This document shows, piece after piece, positions 49,129 to 57,265 of a stretch of 64,000 nt of DNA (positions are counted from its first letter, which is position 1; each line of letters begins with the position of its first letter). The notes below the pieces were generated by a model, which was given only the letters and a program-made list of their open reading frames with translations, made no database searches and was not told the DNA's origin. Location of the stretch: NCBI RefSeq assembly GCF_003952385.1, contig NZ_CP034444.1, positions 2,170,001 to 2,234,000 on the forward strand, in the 5' to 3' direction. Made by a program: the position numbers and the translations under genes. This stretch comes from Mesorhizobium sp. M1D.F.Ca.ET.043.01.1.1 (GTDB taxonomy: Bacteria; Pseudomonadota; Alphaproteobacteria; Rhizobiales; Rhizobiaceae).

Positions 49129-49328
49129 CGCAAAGTCTTCATTTTGGCGAGCTCTCCCCTGGCACCATCCAGCTCGGCGTAAACGGCGTGCGTCTTCTCG
49201 GCGACTTCCTCTATCTCAATCCATTTGACCGGGAGACCCTCGGCAAGGTCGCGCAAATTCGTCTTGGCTATTGCCGCGCGCAGTTGAAGCTTTCGGACTT
49301 TTTTCGTCCTCTCATCCAGATTTGACAT
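49125..49328 (-). CDS. nif-associated DUF683 (CCE_0567-like) small protein
   Basis: A 67-residue protein from ATG 49328 with AGGAAGG upstream: SNLDERTKKVRKLQLRAAIA, then DLAEGLPVKWIEIEEVAEKT and AELDGARGELAKMKTLR. It is a predicted helical hairpin, as in the DUF683 family encoded between the NifX-associated DUF269 gene and fdxB in many diazotrophs. The role is unclear; it is always nif-linked. It is the only intact copy in the window, because in the main nif operon at 61 kb this position is taken by a response regulator gene. Confidence 0.88.
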   Translation of the reverse strand: MSNLDERTKKVRKLQLRAAIAKTNLRDLAEGLPVKWIEIEEVAEKTHAVYAELDGARGELAKMKTLR

Positions 49329-49353
49329 GATCCTTCCTCGAAAATCGGTTTCT

Positions 49354-49750
49354 TCACGCCCGCGCCACGTCCCGATAGGCAATAGCTGCGGTCGCATCGC
49401 CGACCAGTTTCGCCCCGGTATCTGCGAGTTTCCGGAGAGTCTCGAAGCCGAACCGATAGACGCCTCGACAGACCGACGAACTGCCCGACCGTGAAAGTAC
49501 GCGCCCGGAGCACCGGTCGGTTTCATTTCGTCTGAGCGCTCCTCGATCCCAAGCTCCACTACGGTCTAAAACATGCCGAGCCGCCCAGCGCGTCCGGATC
49601 CGGATCGCCAATGATCGGATATTCCGCTGCAGTTCCTTGGTGATGATGAAATTGGCCAGCAACCCGGTGTCCGATTTCCCTTGGCGTGAGCCATTGAAGG
49701 CGAGCACGGATCAACCGCGGGAGGCGTACGGCGGGTACGGGCGTCGCCCC
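49354..49750 (-). pseudogene. NifX-associated DUF269 protein remnant
   Basis: Broken relative of the intact gene at 61043-61522. Shared pieces are [13 protein letters not shown] near 49600, LANFIITKE near 49645, and the C-terminal RFGFETLRKLADTGAKLVGD with AYRDVARA near 49360. They lie in different frames and the 5' end is lost near 49750. It marks this block as the tail of a second, or displaced, nif operon. Confidence 0.8.
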
Positions 49751-50106
49751 GTCCGTGTGACGGCAGGGCCATGCGCCGCGTGCGACGTTTGGTTTGCTCG
49801 ATTTCAGTGCTCGATTTCTGCTTTCGGGTACGCCAACTCCGGGCCTGGTTGCGCAGCCGACGTCCGACCTGGCCGGGCCGATCCCACGTCGATGCCTTCC
49901 CTTCGGGCTGACCACTCCTGGGTCGTGACGTCTTCCGATAGGCCCAAGTCGGCTCGAGCATCTCTTCCGCGCCGATCCGGTGAGAGGTACTCAGGTTCGA
50001 GCCTAAACGATCCATCCCTGTGCTGCCTGGGCATACTTGCCGCGGGCGCCCCGCGGAAACTGGCGGATTGACCAGGGTTCTTTTTCACTTGTCGTCTCTT
50101 CGCTCA
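49751..50106. other. Sequence of unknown nature between nif remnants and the TlpA-TPR gene
   Basis: A minus-strand frame from 50088 to 49804 (RDGSFRLEPEYLSPDRRGRD) is open for 94 codons, rich in Arg, Ser and Pro, and unlike any family I recognise. It may be a real small protein or a remnant. Confidence 0.25.
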
Positions 50107-51261
50107 TCAGGCGACTGTGCTTTGATTTTCAGCGGCCGTGTTTTGCGGAACCACGCAAAGATCCCCGGAGCATGCGTTCTCACCCGTGTAGTTGGCCAGG
50201 GCTTGGAGCAATGCGGTAAGGCAGTATTGTTTGATATGGTCCGGCATCATCCCTGGATTCCCCAGAGATTTCAGCGCCACCTCGATCAACTCGATTGCGC
50301 GACCCTTGTTGCCGCTCTCGTAATAATACTGAGCGACCGGGACGTACCACCGGAATTTAAGAGGCCCCTCGCCGTGTGGGGGATTCAGTGTCAGTATCTG
50401 TTCCGCGAGCTCGTGGCCCATCGCGAAGCGTTCAGCACGGGGGATATGTGAGTTGTCAATCGCGGGATCGAAGAGTTGGTTCAGGGCCATGACCATCCAA
50501 GAGACGGCATCGAATTTTTTGTCGATGGCGTCCTCGACCAACTGGCGCATGACGGGCAAGCCGGTCTGCATGTCGCGCAGCTTGTGAAGCAGTAGATTCG
50601 CGTGCGTTTCCCGGAACCCGCTATAATCGGGCACTAAGGCGAGGCCTTCTTCGATGGCCGAGACCGCCGCCGTCCAATCCTCGGCCTGCATCGCCGGGTG
50701 AAGCTTGGCGTAAATCGGTCGGGTCAGTGCTAGCTCGCGTGCCTTGGATTGGTTAGTAGCGATCCGCCTTGCATCGGCGCGTTGAGCTTCATCGCTGTTG
50801 CGCCAACTGCCGTTGAGAACCTTTGGCAAAACGTCATCGAGTTCCGCCGGATGTCCTATGAAAGCGATGAGGCCGTCGCGGTCGACTAAGAACGAGGCGG
50901 GAATCCCCAGAGATGAACTGGGTTCCATCCATAGTCTATTCATTTCGCCTGTGTAATCGAACGCGATACGATAATTCAGATTCGGGAATCTCTCTGTCAG
51001 CCAAGCATCCAAGCTAGTCCGCGTCTCCTCGGCGGTCGGGCCCTTTTCCCCAGCTGCGACTCCGATGACCTCAAATCCGCTGTCTTGATACTTCTCCTGC
51101 AACTGCGTCAGATGGGGCATCACCGCCACACAGGGTGCGCACCAAGTCGCCCAAAATTCCAGGAGGTACACCTTGCCGGGGTGAAAGTTGGCGAGGGGCT
51201 CGCCACGCAGCCAGTCGTCCACTTTGATCGGAGGAGCCGGGGACTCCTTATGCAACACCAT
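50107..51261 (-). CDS. TlpA/thioredoxin-like protein with C-terminal TPR-like region, NifA-regulated
   Basis: A 384-residue protein from ATG 51261; the frame runs on to 51357 but only over leader sequence. Residues ~5-150 are a TlpA/ResA-type thioredoxin domain with the active site EFWATWCAPCVAVMP (Cys41, Cys44) and the cis-Pro region SLGIPASFLVDRDG. Residues ~170-370 are helical and repeat-like (AVSAIEEGLALVPDYSGFRE, VAQYYYESGNKGRAIELIEV), as in TPR domains. No signal peptide is seen, so it may act in the cytoplasm on a redox partner. It has its own sigma-54 promoter and NifA site and lies downstream of the hydrazine-type enzymes on the same strand, so it may protect or reduce a cluster enzyme. 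Confidence 0.87.
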   Translation of the reverse strand: MVLHKESPAPPIKVDDWLRGEPLANFHPGKVYLLEFWATWCAPCVAVMPHLTQLQEKYQDSGFEVIGVAAGEKGPTAEETRTSLDAWLTERFPNLNYRIAFDYTGEMNRLWMEPSSSLGIPASFLVDRDGLIAFIGHPAELDDVLPKVLNGSWRNSDEAQRADARRIATNQSKARELALTRPIYAKLHPAMQAEDWTAAVSAIEEGLALVPDYSGFRETHANLLLHKLRDMQTGLPVMRQLVEDAIDKKFDAVSWMVMALNQLFDPAIDNSHIPRAERFAMGHELAEQILTLNPPHGEGPLKFRWYVPVAQYYYESGNKGRAIELIEVALKSLGNPGMMPDHIKQYCLTALLQALANYTGENACSGDLCVVPQNTAAENQSTVA

Positions 51262-51412
51262 ATTGTTCTCCAAAGCTCTATTCTCACACCTTTCGGGCGT
51301 TTCTGACGAGCCGGTTCTCCTCTGAGAAATGGAAGAAACCGGTTCGGTGACCAGCACTCGTCTTGTGCGTTCGCATGCGGCTAGTCCTCACCCATTGTTG
51401 CCGCATCTCAAC

Positions 51413-51430
51413 CAGCAATGGTCGTGCCAG
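51413..51430 (-). promoter_or_regulatory. Sigma-54 (RpoN) promoter of the TlpA-TPR gene
   Basis: On the minus strand CTGGCACGACCATTGCTG contains TGGCACG-N4-TTGC, a full consensus match. GG (51428-51427) and GC (51416-51415) are ten bases apart. Transcription would start near 51403, about 140 bases before ATG 51261. Confidence 0.88.
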
Positions 51431-51494
51431 CCCGCTTAGTGAGCGTAAGTGTGTGGTTAGCTCGGAAAACCTTTGGGCGTAGAACGCGGTCGAT

Positions 51495-51510
51495 TGTTTT
51501 GAACCCGACA
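51495..51510 (-). promoter_or_regulatory. NifA upstream activator sequence of the TlpA-TPR gene
   Basis: Perfect TGT-N10-ACA about 66 bases upstream of the -24 GG of the promoter at 51413-51430. Spacing is normal for NifA with IHF-assisted looping. Confidence 0.8.
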
Positions 51511-51539
51511 TGGTTCCTGCCGCTGTCTGGTTTTCGACA

Positions 51540-51830
51540 CGCATCACTGATGCTTCACGCTTGAGAACCGAAGACAGCTTGGCTGTCTCGCCTGGGGCAA
51601 TGTTCGGCGTCGGCCCGTCTAACAGCATCATTTCGGGGCCGGTCGAAAGTGCGCGGGCGATCTCCACGACCGGCTCCCGCCTGCAGCCACTGCGTCCTGG
51701 CCTGCTGATGGCTGAGCCTTCCTTCTTGGGCCGGGTCGGTGGGGCGGTGAGGCCCAGCGCGTCGACTGCGAGCCGCCGCCGTTACCGCATATGATGTTTG
51801 GCCAGACGGCCGATCCCGCATTCACGAGCC
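51540..51830 (-). pseudogene. ABC transporter ATPase remnant (branched-chain amino-acid type)
   Basis: A frame near 51660-51570 reads EIARALSTGPEMMLLDGPTP followed by APGETAKL, a degenerate Walker B region of LivF/LivG-like ATPases in which the catalytic DEP has become DGP. Upstream pieces are in another frame. Inactive, and partly used as upstream sequence of the TlpA-TPR promoter. Confidence 0.55.
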
Positions 51831-51993
51831 GATATTTCGTGAAAGAGCTTTGGAAGCATTGCAGGTTCCTGCGTAGACCACCCGCTGCTGCGGGCATTCG
51901 CGACCCCTTCGCTGAATAGGAGGGTCCAGGTGGGCCAGTCTGGTCTCGATTGTCTGGTGGCAGCCCGTAGAGATGTCGGATATGCCGCGCCGA

Positions 51994-53991
51994 TCAAGAT
52001 TCGGATGGCGCAAAGGCCTTCGGATTGTCGGATTTCGCGTAGAACCCCAGTACGGGCCCGATATCAAAGATCGTCCCTGGCGGAAGGCGCCGGACGGACG
52101 CAGGCCATTTTTCGGTTGAGACGCCGATGCCTCTCGCAAGCATGCTGGCAAATCGGGGCATCAGCGGTGCGAGTGTCTGCGCCAGGATCGCAGCGGCTGT
52201 AGCCTGAAGCGCGAGCGAGGTCCGGGTGCGGGCGGGATAGAGACGTCGCGCCGCTTCGTAGTCTTGCGCCTGACGGTAGATCAGGCAATCGCGCACGAAA
52301 TCGCAGGCCTGCGCGGCCGCGCGCCGGACCGAGAAGCCATCATCCGAATAGGCGCGTTCCATCGCCGCGCGATGGATCTCTATCCGAGCAAAGAAAGCGC
52401 GATCGGCGGGACCCCAGTCGCCTGCGTCGGGCACGCAGCCGCCAAAATCCTGCTTGATTTGCCGGTGAAGCGCATCAAGCCATTTCAGCCAAGTTCCTTT
52501 GAACACCTCGTTCTCGGTGCGGCGTAACGCGTTTAGCGTAAAGTTCGTCCGCTCACCTTCCGGGCGTGTCAGGCCCAAATGAAGACGCACGGCGTCGACT
52601 GTCTTTAAGCCCAAAACCTCCTTGCCCCAGACCGCATGGGCGCGGCTGGTCGAGAACTTCTGGCCGTCGAGCAGATAGAACTCGTTCACGTGATACCGGA
52701 TACGCGGCGTCCAGTGGGAGAACACCTCAGCGTAAAGCGCGGGGTAAAGTAGCGCGTGGTAGAAGGAATTGTCGAAGCCGAAGAAATGGACAATCTGCCA
52801 GTCATTGCTGGGCATCGCCGCATTCCAGTCGCGCCCCAGCAAGCCAGCTAGCGCCTGGATGTTGTAAAGGAATCCGAAAGCCATCTCCGGCCAAACCCAG
52901 ATCCGCTGCCCCGGAAGCCCTTCGGCCGGCAGGCCCCAGTCCGAGGGGTGGGTGATGGGCACGGAAAAGTCGCCGCGTTGGCGTACACGCGCGAAGAGGT
53001 CCAAAATCCGAGCGGGAGCGCCCGACGCCCTTAAATGCCGGTCGATGTCGTCGTAGCATCGATCCAGCGCAAGTTCGGGACGGCGCACGGAGCCGACCAC
53101 CGGCGCCTCGGCCGAGTGCCGCGCCCGGACTGCACCTAGGTCGTGGCATAAGTTCGGCGCGCCGCATTTCTCGCAGATGTTGCCACTAGTGGAGCTGCCG
53201 CAATCGGGGCAGAGGCCGCTTACATCCGGTTCGTAAAGGTAATCGCCTGTCACTGCATCAAATAGCGCACGGCTCTGGCGCAGATCTACCGCCGGGCTGC
53301 TCAGAAGAGTGCGGAAACATGTGGCTTGAAACTCGGCGTAAGCGTCATCCCCCAACGTGGACAGGAAGCTGTGGACCTCACAGTCGAGAAGCGCGAGCGT
53401 GGCTATGATCTCGTCGGCGTAGTGGCGCGCCACCTTTGCGGGCGTCGATTGATCATCGGCACGCGTGGCGACATAGCTCTGGTGATCGTCGCTCCCAGTC
53501 AGGTGGTAGGCTTCGGCCCCATTCATGCGCAGGAAACGCGTGTAGACGTCGGCGCCAAAATACGGGCCTGAAAGATGCCCCAGATGCAGATCGCCATTGG
53601 GCGTCGGCGGCGTGGAGAAGACGAAGATCGGCGTGCGGGGAGCCGCGACCTGTGCAGCAGCTTCGAGGGCGGCCTTGCCGTCGCGCCAGTAGACATCGAC
53701 GAAATCTAGGTCTTCGTCCCCATCATTGCACAGCACATGCGCTTCAAAGGGGTGGAACAGAACGACGTCGCCGGCTTTGACTGGGATTTGCCGAAGGTCG
53801 GTCCGGACCTTGCCCACCCCGGACAGGACTACGAAGGCCTCGATTTCGTCGTGCCGATGAGGCTCGGATGTGACCCCCGGTGCCACCTTGCCGAATGAAA
53901 ACCCGGTGCCCGCGCTTCCCGTTCCAAGCGTGGCCATGTCGATACCGAACGCACGCGACAGCTCCGTTCGAGAAAACCTGTATTTGCGCAT
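51994..53991 (-). CDS. Cupin-MetRS-like didomain protein, hydrazine synthetase family
   Basis: A 665-residue protein from ATG 53991; the frame is open to 54243 but the extra part is unlike the family. Residues ~25-105 are a cupin with HRHDEIE (His45, His47, Glu51) and a second-motif His85. Residues ~120-640 resemble class I methionyl-tRNA synthetase: PNGDLHLGHLSG (HIGH-type, 136-139), a zinc knuckle CPDC...CEKC (261-276) and GQKFSTSR (KMSKS-type, 445-449). The usual tRNA-binding C-terminal domain looks reduced. Cupin-MetRS proteins such as Spb40 and Tri28 form an N-N bond between an N-hydroxylated diamino acid and an amino acid such as glycine. The N-hydroxylase two genes upstream fits that. 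It is not a housekeeping MetRS. Amino-acid specificity is unknown. Confidence 0.88.
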   Translation of the reverse strand: MRKYRFSRTELSRAFGIDMATLGTGSAGTGFSFGKVAPGVTSEPHRHDEIEAFVVLSGVGKVRTDLRQIPVKAGDVVLFHPFEAHVLCNDGDEDLDFVDVYWRDGKAALEAAAQVAAPRTPIFVFSTPPTPNGDLHLGHLSGPYFGADVYTRFLRMNGAEAYHLTGSDDHQSYVATRADDQSTPAKVARHYADEIIATLALLDCEVHSFLSTLGDDAYAEFQATCFRTLLSSPAVDLRQSRALFDAVTGDYLYEPDVSGLCPDCGSSTSGNICEKCGAPNLCHDLGAVRARHSAEAPVVGSVRRPELALDRCYDDIDRHLRASGAPARILDLFARVRQRGDFSVPITHPSDWGLPAEGLPGQRIWVWPEMAFGFLYNIQALAGLLGRDWNAAMPSNDWQIVHFFGFDNSFYHALLYPALYAEVFSHWTPRIRYHVNEFYLLDGQKFSTSRAHAVWGKEVLGLKTVDAVRLHLGLTRPEGERTNFTLNALRRTENEVFKGTWLKWLDALHRQIKQDFGGCVPDAGDWGPADRAFFARIEIHRAAMERAYSDDGFSVRRAAAQACDFVRDCLIYRQAQDYEAARRLYPARTRTSLALQATAAAILAQTLAPLMPRFASMLARGIGVSTEKWPASVRRLPPGTIFDIGPVLGFYAKSDNPKAFAPSES

Positions 53992-54304
53992 GACGAAGCT
54001 CAGCCGTTGAAACAGTGGTATCTTCGGCTGCGAACGCGACAGCCTCTGCTGCAAGTTGCGAAGAGAGGCGGCAGCCCGGTACCGGTTGGCGGCCCCCGCG
54101 AGAACAATCCGGCTCCAGCCCACAGGCGGGCGAAGACTGCGCGCCAGTAGGAATTTGCCGTCAGCGAAGATCGCCCGGTGACTACCTCCATACGACGTGC
54201 CGAAGCGTCGTAACGCGACTGCGGCGATGCTCCAGTAGCCCACAAATCAGAACGCCATGCTGCCCGCATTTTTAGCGTCGACCAGTTTCATATGCATGCC
54301 TCGC
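53992..54304. other. Gap between PhyH and cupin-MetRS genes
   Basis: About 310 bases. A coding-like extension of the cupin-MetRS frame runs through most of it (GYWSIAAVALRRFG), so the true start could be earlier, but no good ribosome-binding site was found. No NifA or sigma-54 site was seen, consistent with read-through from the promoter at 57 kb. Confidence 0.4.
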
Positions 54305-55084
54305 TCAGTCGCGATAGAAAATGCCGTTTGGCGGCTTGAGATTGTCTAGATCAGCCACTTTGCCCTCGGGCGGATTAAGAGCGCGCTTAAGCACGTTGTA
54401 TTCAGCGCGGGTCGGTCCACCGGTCGAAGCACGCTGGAACACCAAGTAGAGCGTTCGCCGCGATCGATTGCTTTTATTCGGCTGCGAGTAATGCGGTGCG
54501 TAATCGTCGAAGATGAAGATGTCCCCAGCCTTCCATTCTATGGGTTCCCAGGAGAGTTTCTCGGCGACCTCAGGATCAATCACCCCGTCGGCATCCATGG
54601 AAAATACTCCCCTGTTGTGGTTCCCGGGGCTAAAGAAAAGGCCGCCATTGTCCGGGTCGGAGTCGTCAATGCCTATGGCGACGACCGCATGGACCATCCG
54701 GTCGGGGAGCCTGTGTGGAATGTGATAAATGTCCTGATGCGGGCGATAGCCGCCGCTGTCGGGGTAGTGGAAAATCAGCAACTCCTTGAGCCGGCGCGAG
54801 CCTTCGTCAAGCAGCTCCTCGACCGCAGCGTTAATGCGCTGATCGGCGAGGAGCAGATCACGCAATGGATCATGGAAGTCGAGAAAATTCTCGGCCTTAG
54901 ATGTGATCTTTCGATTATCCGTCGTCTTCTCGAACCACAGCATCCATTTGTCATCGCTGACGTCCCAGCCTGAAATATTATCAACAAAGCTGGAGATACG
55001 CTCCACAGCCGCGGGATCGAAGAAGCTTTCGATCCTGACATATCCGTCTTTCTCCCACTTTTCTCTTTGTGCATCAGTCAACAT
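54305..55084 (-). CDS. Phytanoyl-CoA dioxygenase (PhyH) family Fe(II)/2-oxoglutarate oxygenase
   Basis: A 259-residue protein with the PhyH fold: WEKDGYVRIESFFDPAAVER at the start, the iron-binding HQD in GYRPHQDIYHIPHR (about residues 118-120), FSPGNHNRGVF, and the distal His and 2-oxoglutarate Arg in DYAPHYSQPNKSNRSRRTLY. AGGAGG lies eight bases before the ATG. It lies between the N-hydroxylase and the cupin-MetRS gene on the same strand, so it probably hydroxylates or otherwise oxidises a pathway intermediate. Such an oxygenase is not a standard part of the known hydrazine pathways, so the final product may be new. Confidence 0.87.
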   Translation of the reverse strand: MLTDAQREKWEKDGYVRIESFFDPAAVERISSFVDNISGWDVSDDKWMLWFEKTTDNRKITSKAENFLDFHDPLRDLLLADQRINAAVEELLDEGSRRLKELLIFHYPDSGGYRPHQDIYHIPHRLPDRMVHAVVAIGIDDSDPDNGGLFFSPGNHNRGVFSMDADGVIDPEVAEKLSWEPIEWKAGDIFIFDDYAPHYSQPNKSNRSRRTLYLVFQRASTGGPTRAEYNVLKRALNPPEGKVADLDNLKPPNGIFYRD

Positions 55085-55276
55085 GCGAAAAGCCTCCTGT
55101 TGGAAAGACTGGTTGGTCGAAAATTTCGGTTAGCGCAATCGGGCGCTGGTCAGGTTGTGGGTCACGGAATCAGTACTCCACGGCATATGGGCGACGCTAA
55201 GGGGGTCGCGCTCGCCGGCCTTCGCCGCAGTGAAGGCGTTCCTTGGATGCCACCGCCAACTTCCTCAGTCGCCCGG

Positions 55277-56581
55277 TCATATCCCGCTGCCCATTTCTTC
55301 TGCGACGGTGTCGGACCAGCACTCGACTGAGGTAGGGCGAATGAAGCCGGGATGCTCAGGGTTGGCACGCGGCGCGCGCCCCAGAAGGCTGTCGAGGATG
55401 CGACGCGCTCGCCAGGCCAGCAGGCTTAGATTCGGGTCAGCCAGCCCACGCTGTCCTAGGCTCGCATTCTGTACGAAGATGCGGCTGTCACGCGGTCCGT
55501 CCCAGCACACTGAAAAATCTTCGCGAATAGCCAATTCGTTGTCGATCTTTTCAAGCCGGTTCGCGATCGGTTCCAAGAAGCCTGGCACCGCGTTCTCGTA
55601 ACCGGTGGCCAGGATGACGATGTCGGCCGTGACTTCTTCAACCTCCTCCATGCCATGCTGCAGGGTGAGTCTGTGGCCCTTGCCGGCGTTGATGCAGTGC
55701 GAGACAGTGCAGCCCGGCCGCAGTGTGATTTCGCATCGGTTTGGCTCTAGAAATGCGTGGCGATATAGCGCCTGGTAGATCGCGCGCAACGTGCTTTCCG
55801 AAACGCCGTCCGAAGCAAGCACGAAGCGCCGCAAGAACAGCTTGCGCTGCGACTCGCTCATTGCCGCGAAACGATCCGAAAAGCAGGGCATGAACAACTC
55901 GTTTGTGAACGGGCTGTTGTCGATAGGAAGGTAGTTTTCCCGCTGTGATACCCAGGTTATCGAGACAGGCCGCCGTCCTTTTGGCAGGCCAACAAGGTGC
56001 AACAGCACCTCGGCTCCGGACTGTCCGCCGCCGACCACGCAGACATGGCTATTGTGCACCTCAGGATGAATGTGCAGCAATTGAGATGAGTGAAAAAGGT
56101 TGCGGCCAGCCCAGCCTTGAAACTGAGGCGGAATATGCGCCTGCTTGCCAATACCAACCACCAGGTTTCTGGCGCCGAGAACCGCCTTGTCGGTGCGCAC
56201 CCGAAACTCACCGTCAAAGCGGATTTCGCGCACCGTCTCGCCGCCGCGGACAAGCGGGTTCCTGTGGAAGGCCCAGTTCAGGTATTGCTCGAACTCAGCT
56301 CTGAGCACCGCTTCGAACTGTGCATTCAGGAAGTGGTACAGACGCCCGTTCTCATGCAGGTAGTTCACGAAAGTGTAGGCTGATCGCGGGTTCACCAGCG
56401 TGACCAAATCCTTGAAGTGGCTGACCTGGAGCTCCGAGCAATCGAATGCGCTGCCTGGGTGCCAGCGGAAGTCGACTTGCCGATCCAGGAACAGTGCCCG
56501 TTGCCCAATTTGCTCGTGCATCTGGCACGCCAGGCTCAAATTCGACGGCCCAGCTCCCACTCCAATGCAAGAGAGCTCCAC
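55277..56581 (-). CDS. Flavin-dependent lysine/ornithine N-hydroxylase (IucD/PvdA/SidA family)
   Basis: A 434-residue protein from GTG 56581, chosen because AAGGAGC lies seven bases upstream; the open frame reaches 56878 but that part is leader. FAD site SCIGVGAGPSNLSLACQ (residues 4-20), FRWHPGSAFDCSELQVSHFK, NADPH site CVVGGGQSGAEVLLHL (about 195-210), NSPFTNELFMP, and the closing ILATGYENAVPGFLEP. It hydroxylates the side-chain amine of L-lysine or L-ornithine using NADPH and O2. Besides siderophore synthesis, it is the first step of cupin-MetRS hydrazine pathways; no siderophore synthetase or receptor is nearby, while a cupin-MetRS gene is. It has a NifA/sigma-54 promoter. A second, broken copy of its 5' end is at 58985-59145. 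Confidence 0.9.
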   Translation of the reverse strand: MELSCIGVGAGPSNLSLACQMHEQIGQRALFLDRQVDFRWHPGSAFDCSELQVSHFKDLVTLVNPRSAYTFVNYLHENGRLYHFLNAQFEAVLRAEFEQYLNWAFHRNPLVRGGETVREIRFDGEFRVRTDKAVLGARNLVVGIGKQAHIPPQFQGWAGRNLFHSSQLLHIHPEVHNSHVCVVGGGQSGAEVLLHLVGLPKGRRPVSITWVSQRENYLPIDNSPFTNELFMPCFSDRFAAMSESQRKLFLRRFVLASDGVSESTLRAIYQALYRHAFLEPNRCEITLRPGCTVSHCINAGKGHRLTLQHGMEEVEEVTADIVILATGYENAVPGFLEPIANRLEKIDNELAIREDFSVCWDGPRDSRIFVQNASLGQRGLADPNLSLLAWRARRILDSLLGRAPRANPEHPGFIRPTSVECWSDTVAEEMGSGI

Positions 56582-57015
56582 TTGTCTTGCTCCTTTAGGT
56601 GCTTCCCAATTGAGTGATACTCGCGAGGAAAATCGGCTCGGGCCATCGGCTTCAGAGTCTCCACGCGGACCATCTCGACTTCGGTGCCGCTGGATTTGCT
56701 GAATTTTGTCCCCGCTTTCGTTTCGTCGTGTATGAGGGCCCATGGATCCGGGCCAAGTGATGCGATCGACCCTCCTGTCCACGACTCGTGGGCGTGGACA
56801 CAATCGACATATCTCCGCCCGCTTCGATGATCGCGTCTCGGTCAGCGAAATGCTCTCGAGTCTTGTTCCTTGTTTCAATCGGCAAAGTCGCCCGCCTCCA
56901 CAATGCTACGCCGACCTTCGACCGACTTGGGGATCGGCGAGGGCCTGGTCTCGAATGCGGCGACATTGAGCCTGGCATAGGAGGGCATCCGCTGATGTTT
57001 TTCGGAAGATCCCCC
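56582..57015 (-). other. Long leader of the N-hydroxylase transcript
   Basis: From the predicted start at about 57004 to GTG 56581 the transcript has a leader of roughly 420 bases. A 108-codon frame (56978-56652) begins here, without a ribosome-binding site or recognised domain. It may be a remnant of an upstream gene. Confidence 0.4.
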
Positions 57016-57031
57016 GCATCAAACGTGCCAG
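57014..57031 (-). promoter_or_regulatory. Sigma-54 (RpoN) promoter of the N-hydroxylase / hydrazine-type operon
   Basis: On the minus strand TCTGGCACGTTTGATGCG carries TGGCACG-N4-ATGC: GG at 57029-57028 and GC at 57017-57016, ten bases apart. One mismatch from TTGC at -12. It points at the N-hydroxylase gene, with the PhyH and cupin-MetRS genes downstream. Confidence 0.8.
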
Positions 57032-57074
57032 AAGGAAACTTTCATGGAAGCAACGGTTAGGGGGTTTGTGATTC

Positions 57075-57090
57075 TGTCGGGTATCCGACA
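57075..57090 (-). promoter_or_regulatory. NifA upstream activator sequence of the N-hydroxylase operon
   Basis: TGTCGGGTATCCGACA is TGT-N10-ACA and almost a complete palindrome, 45 bases upstream of the -24 GG of the promoter at 57014-57031. This is the best NifA site in the window. Confidence 0.85.
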
Positions 57091-57265
57091 ATGAGGGGGA
57101 AACCTTGCGCCGATGGCCAATTTGCCGCGTCGCCGTCCTTACGTCGCCACGTTCGAGATTCAGCACCGGCCGCTCGGCGCTTTTACGCAAGCATGGTGCG
57201 TTCCCATTTCGCAGCATAATGCTGCAGGGCAGAGGGGGTGCTGTCCCGCCAGTGTTAGATCACAT

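Noticed and set aside
55277..56581. N-hydroxylase as part of a siderophore pathway
   Set aside because: No acyltransferase, NIS synthetase, NRPS or TonB receptor gene is nearby, while a cupin-MetRS gene is; the hydrazine pathway explains the context better, though a siderophore role is not formally excluded.
56652..56978. 108-codon frame in the leader of the N-hydroxylase transcript
   Set aside because: No ribosome-binding site, no recognisable domain, biased composition; kept only as leader sequence.
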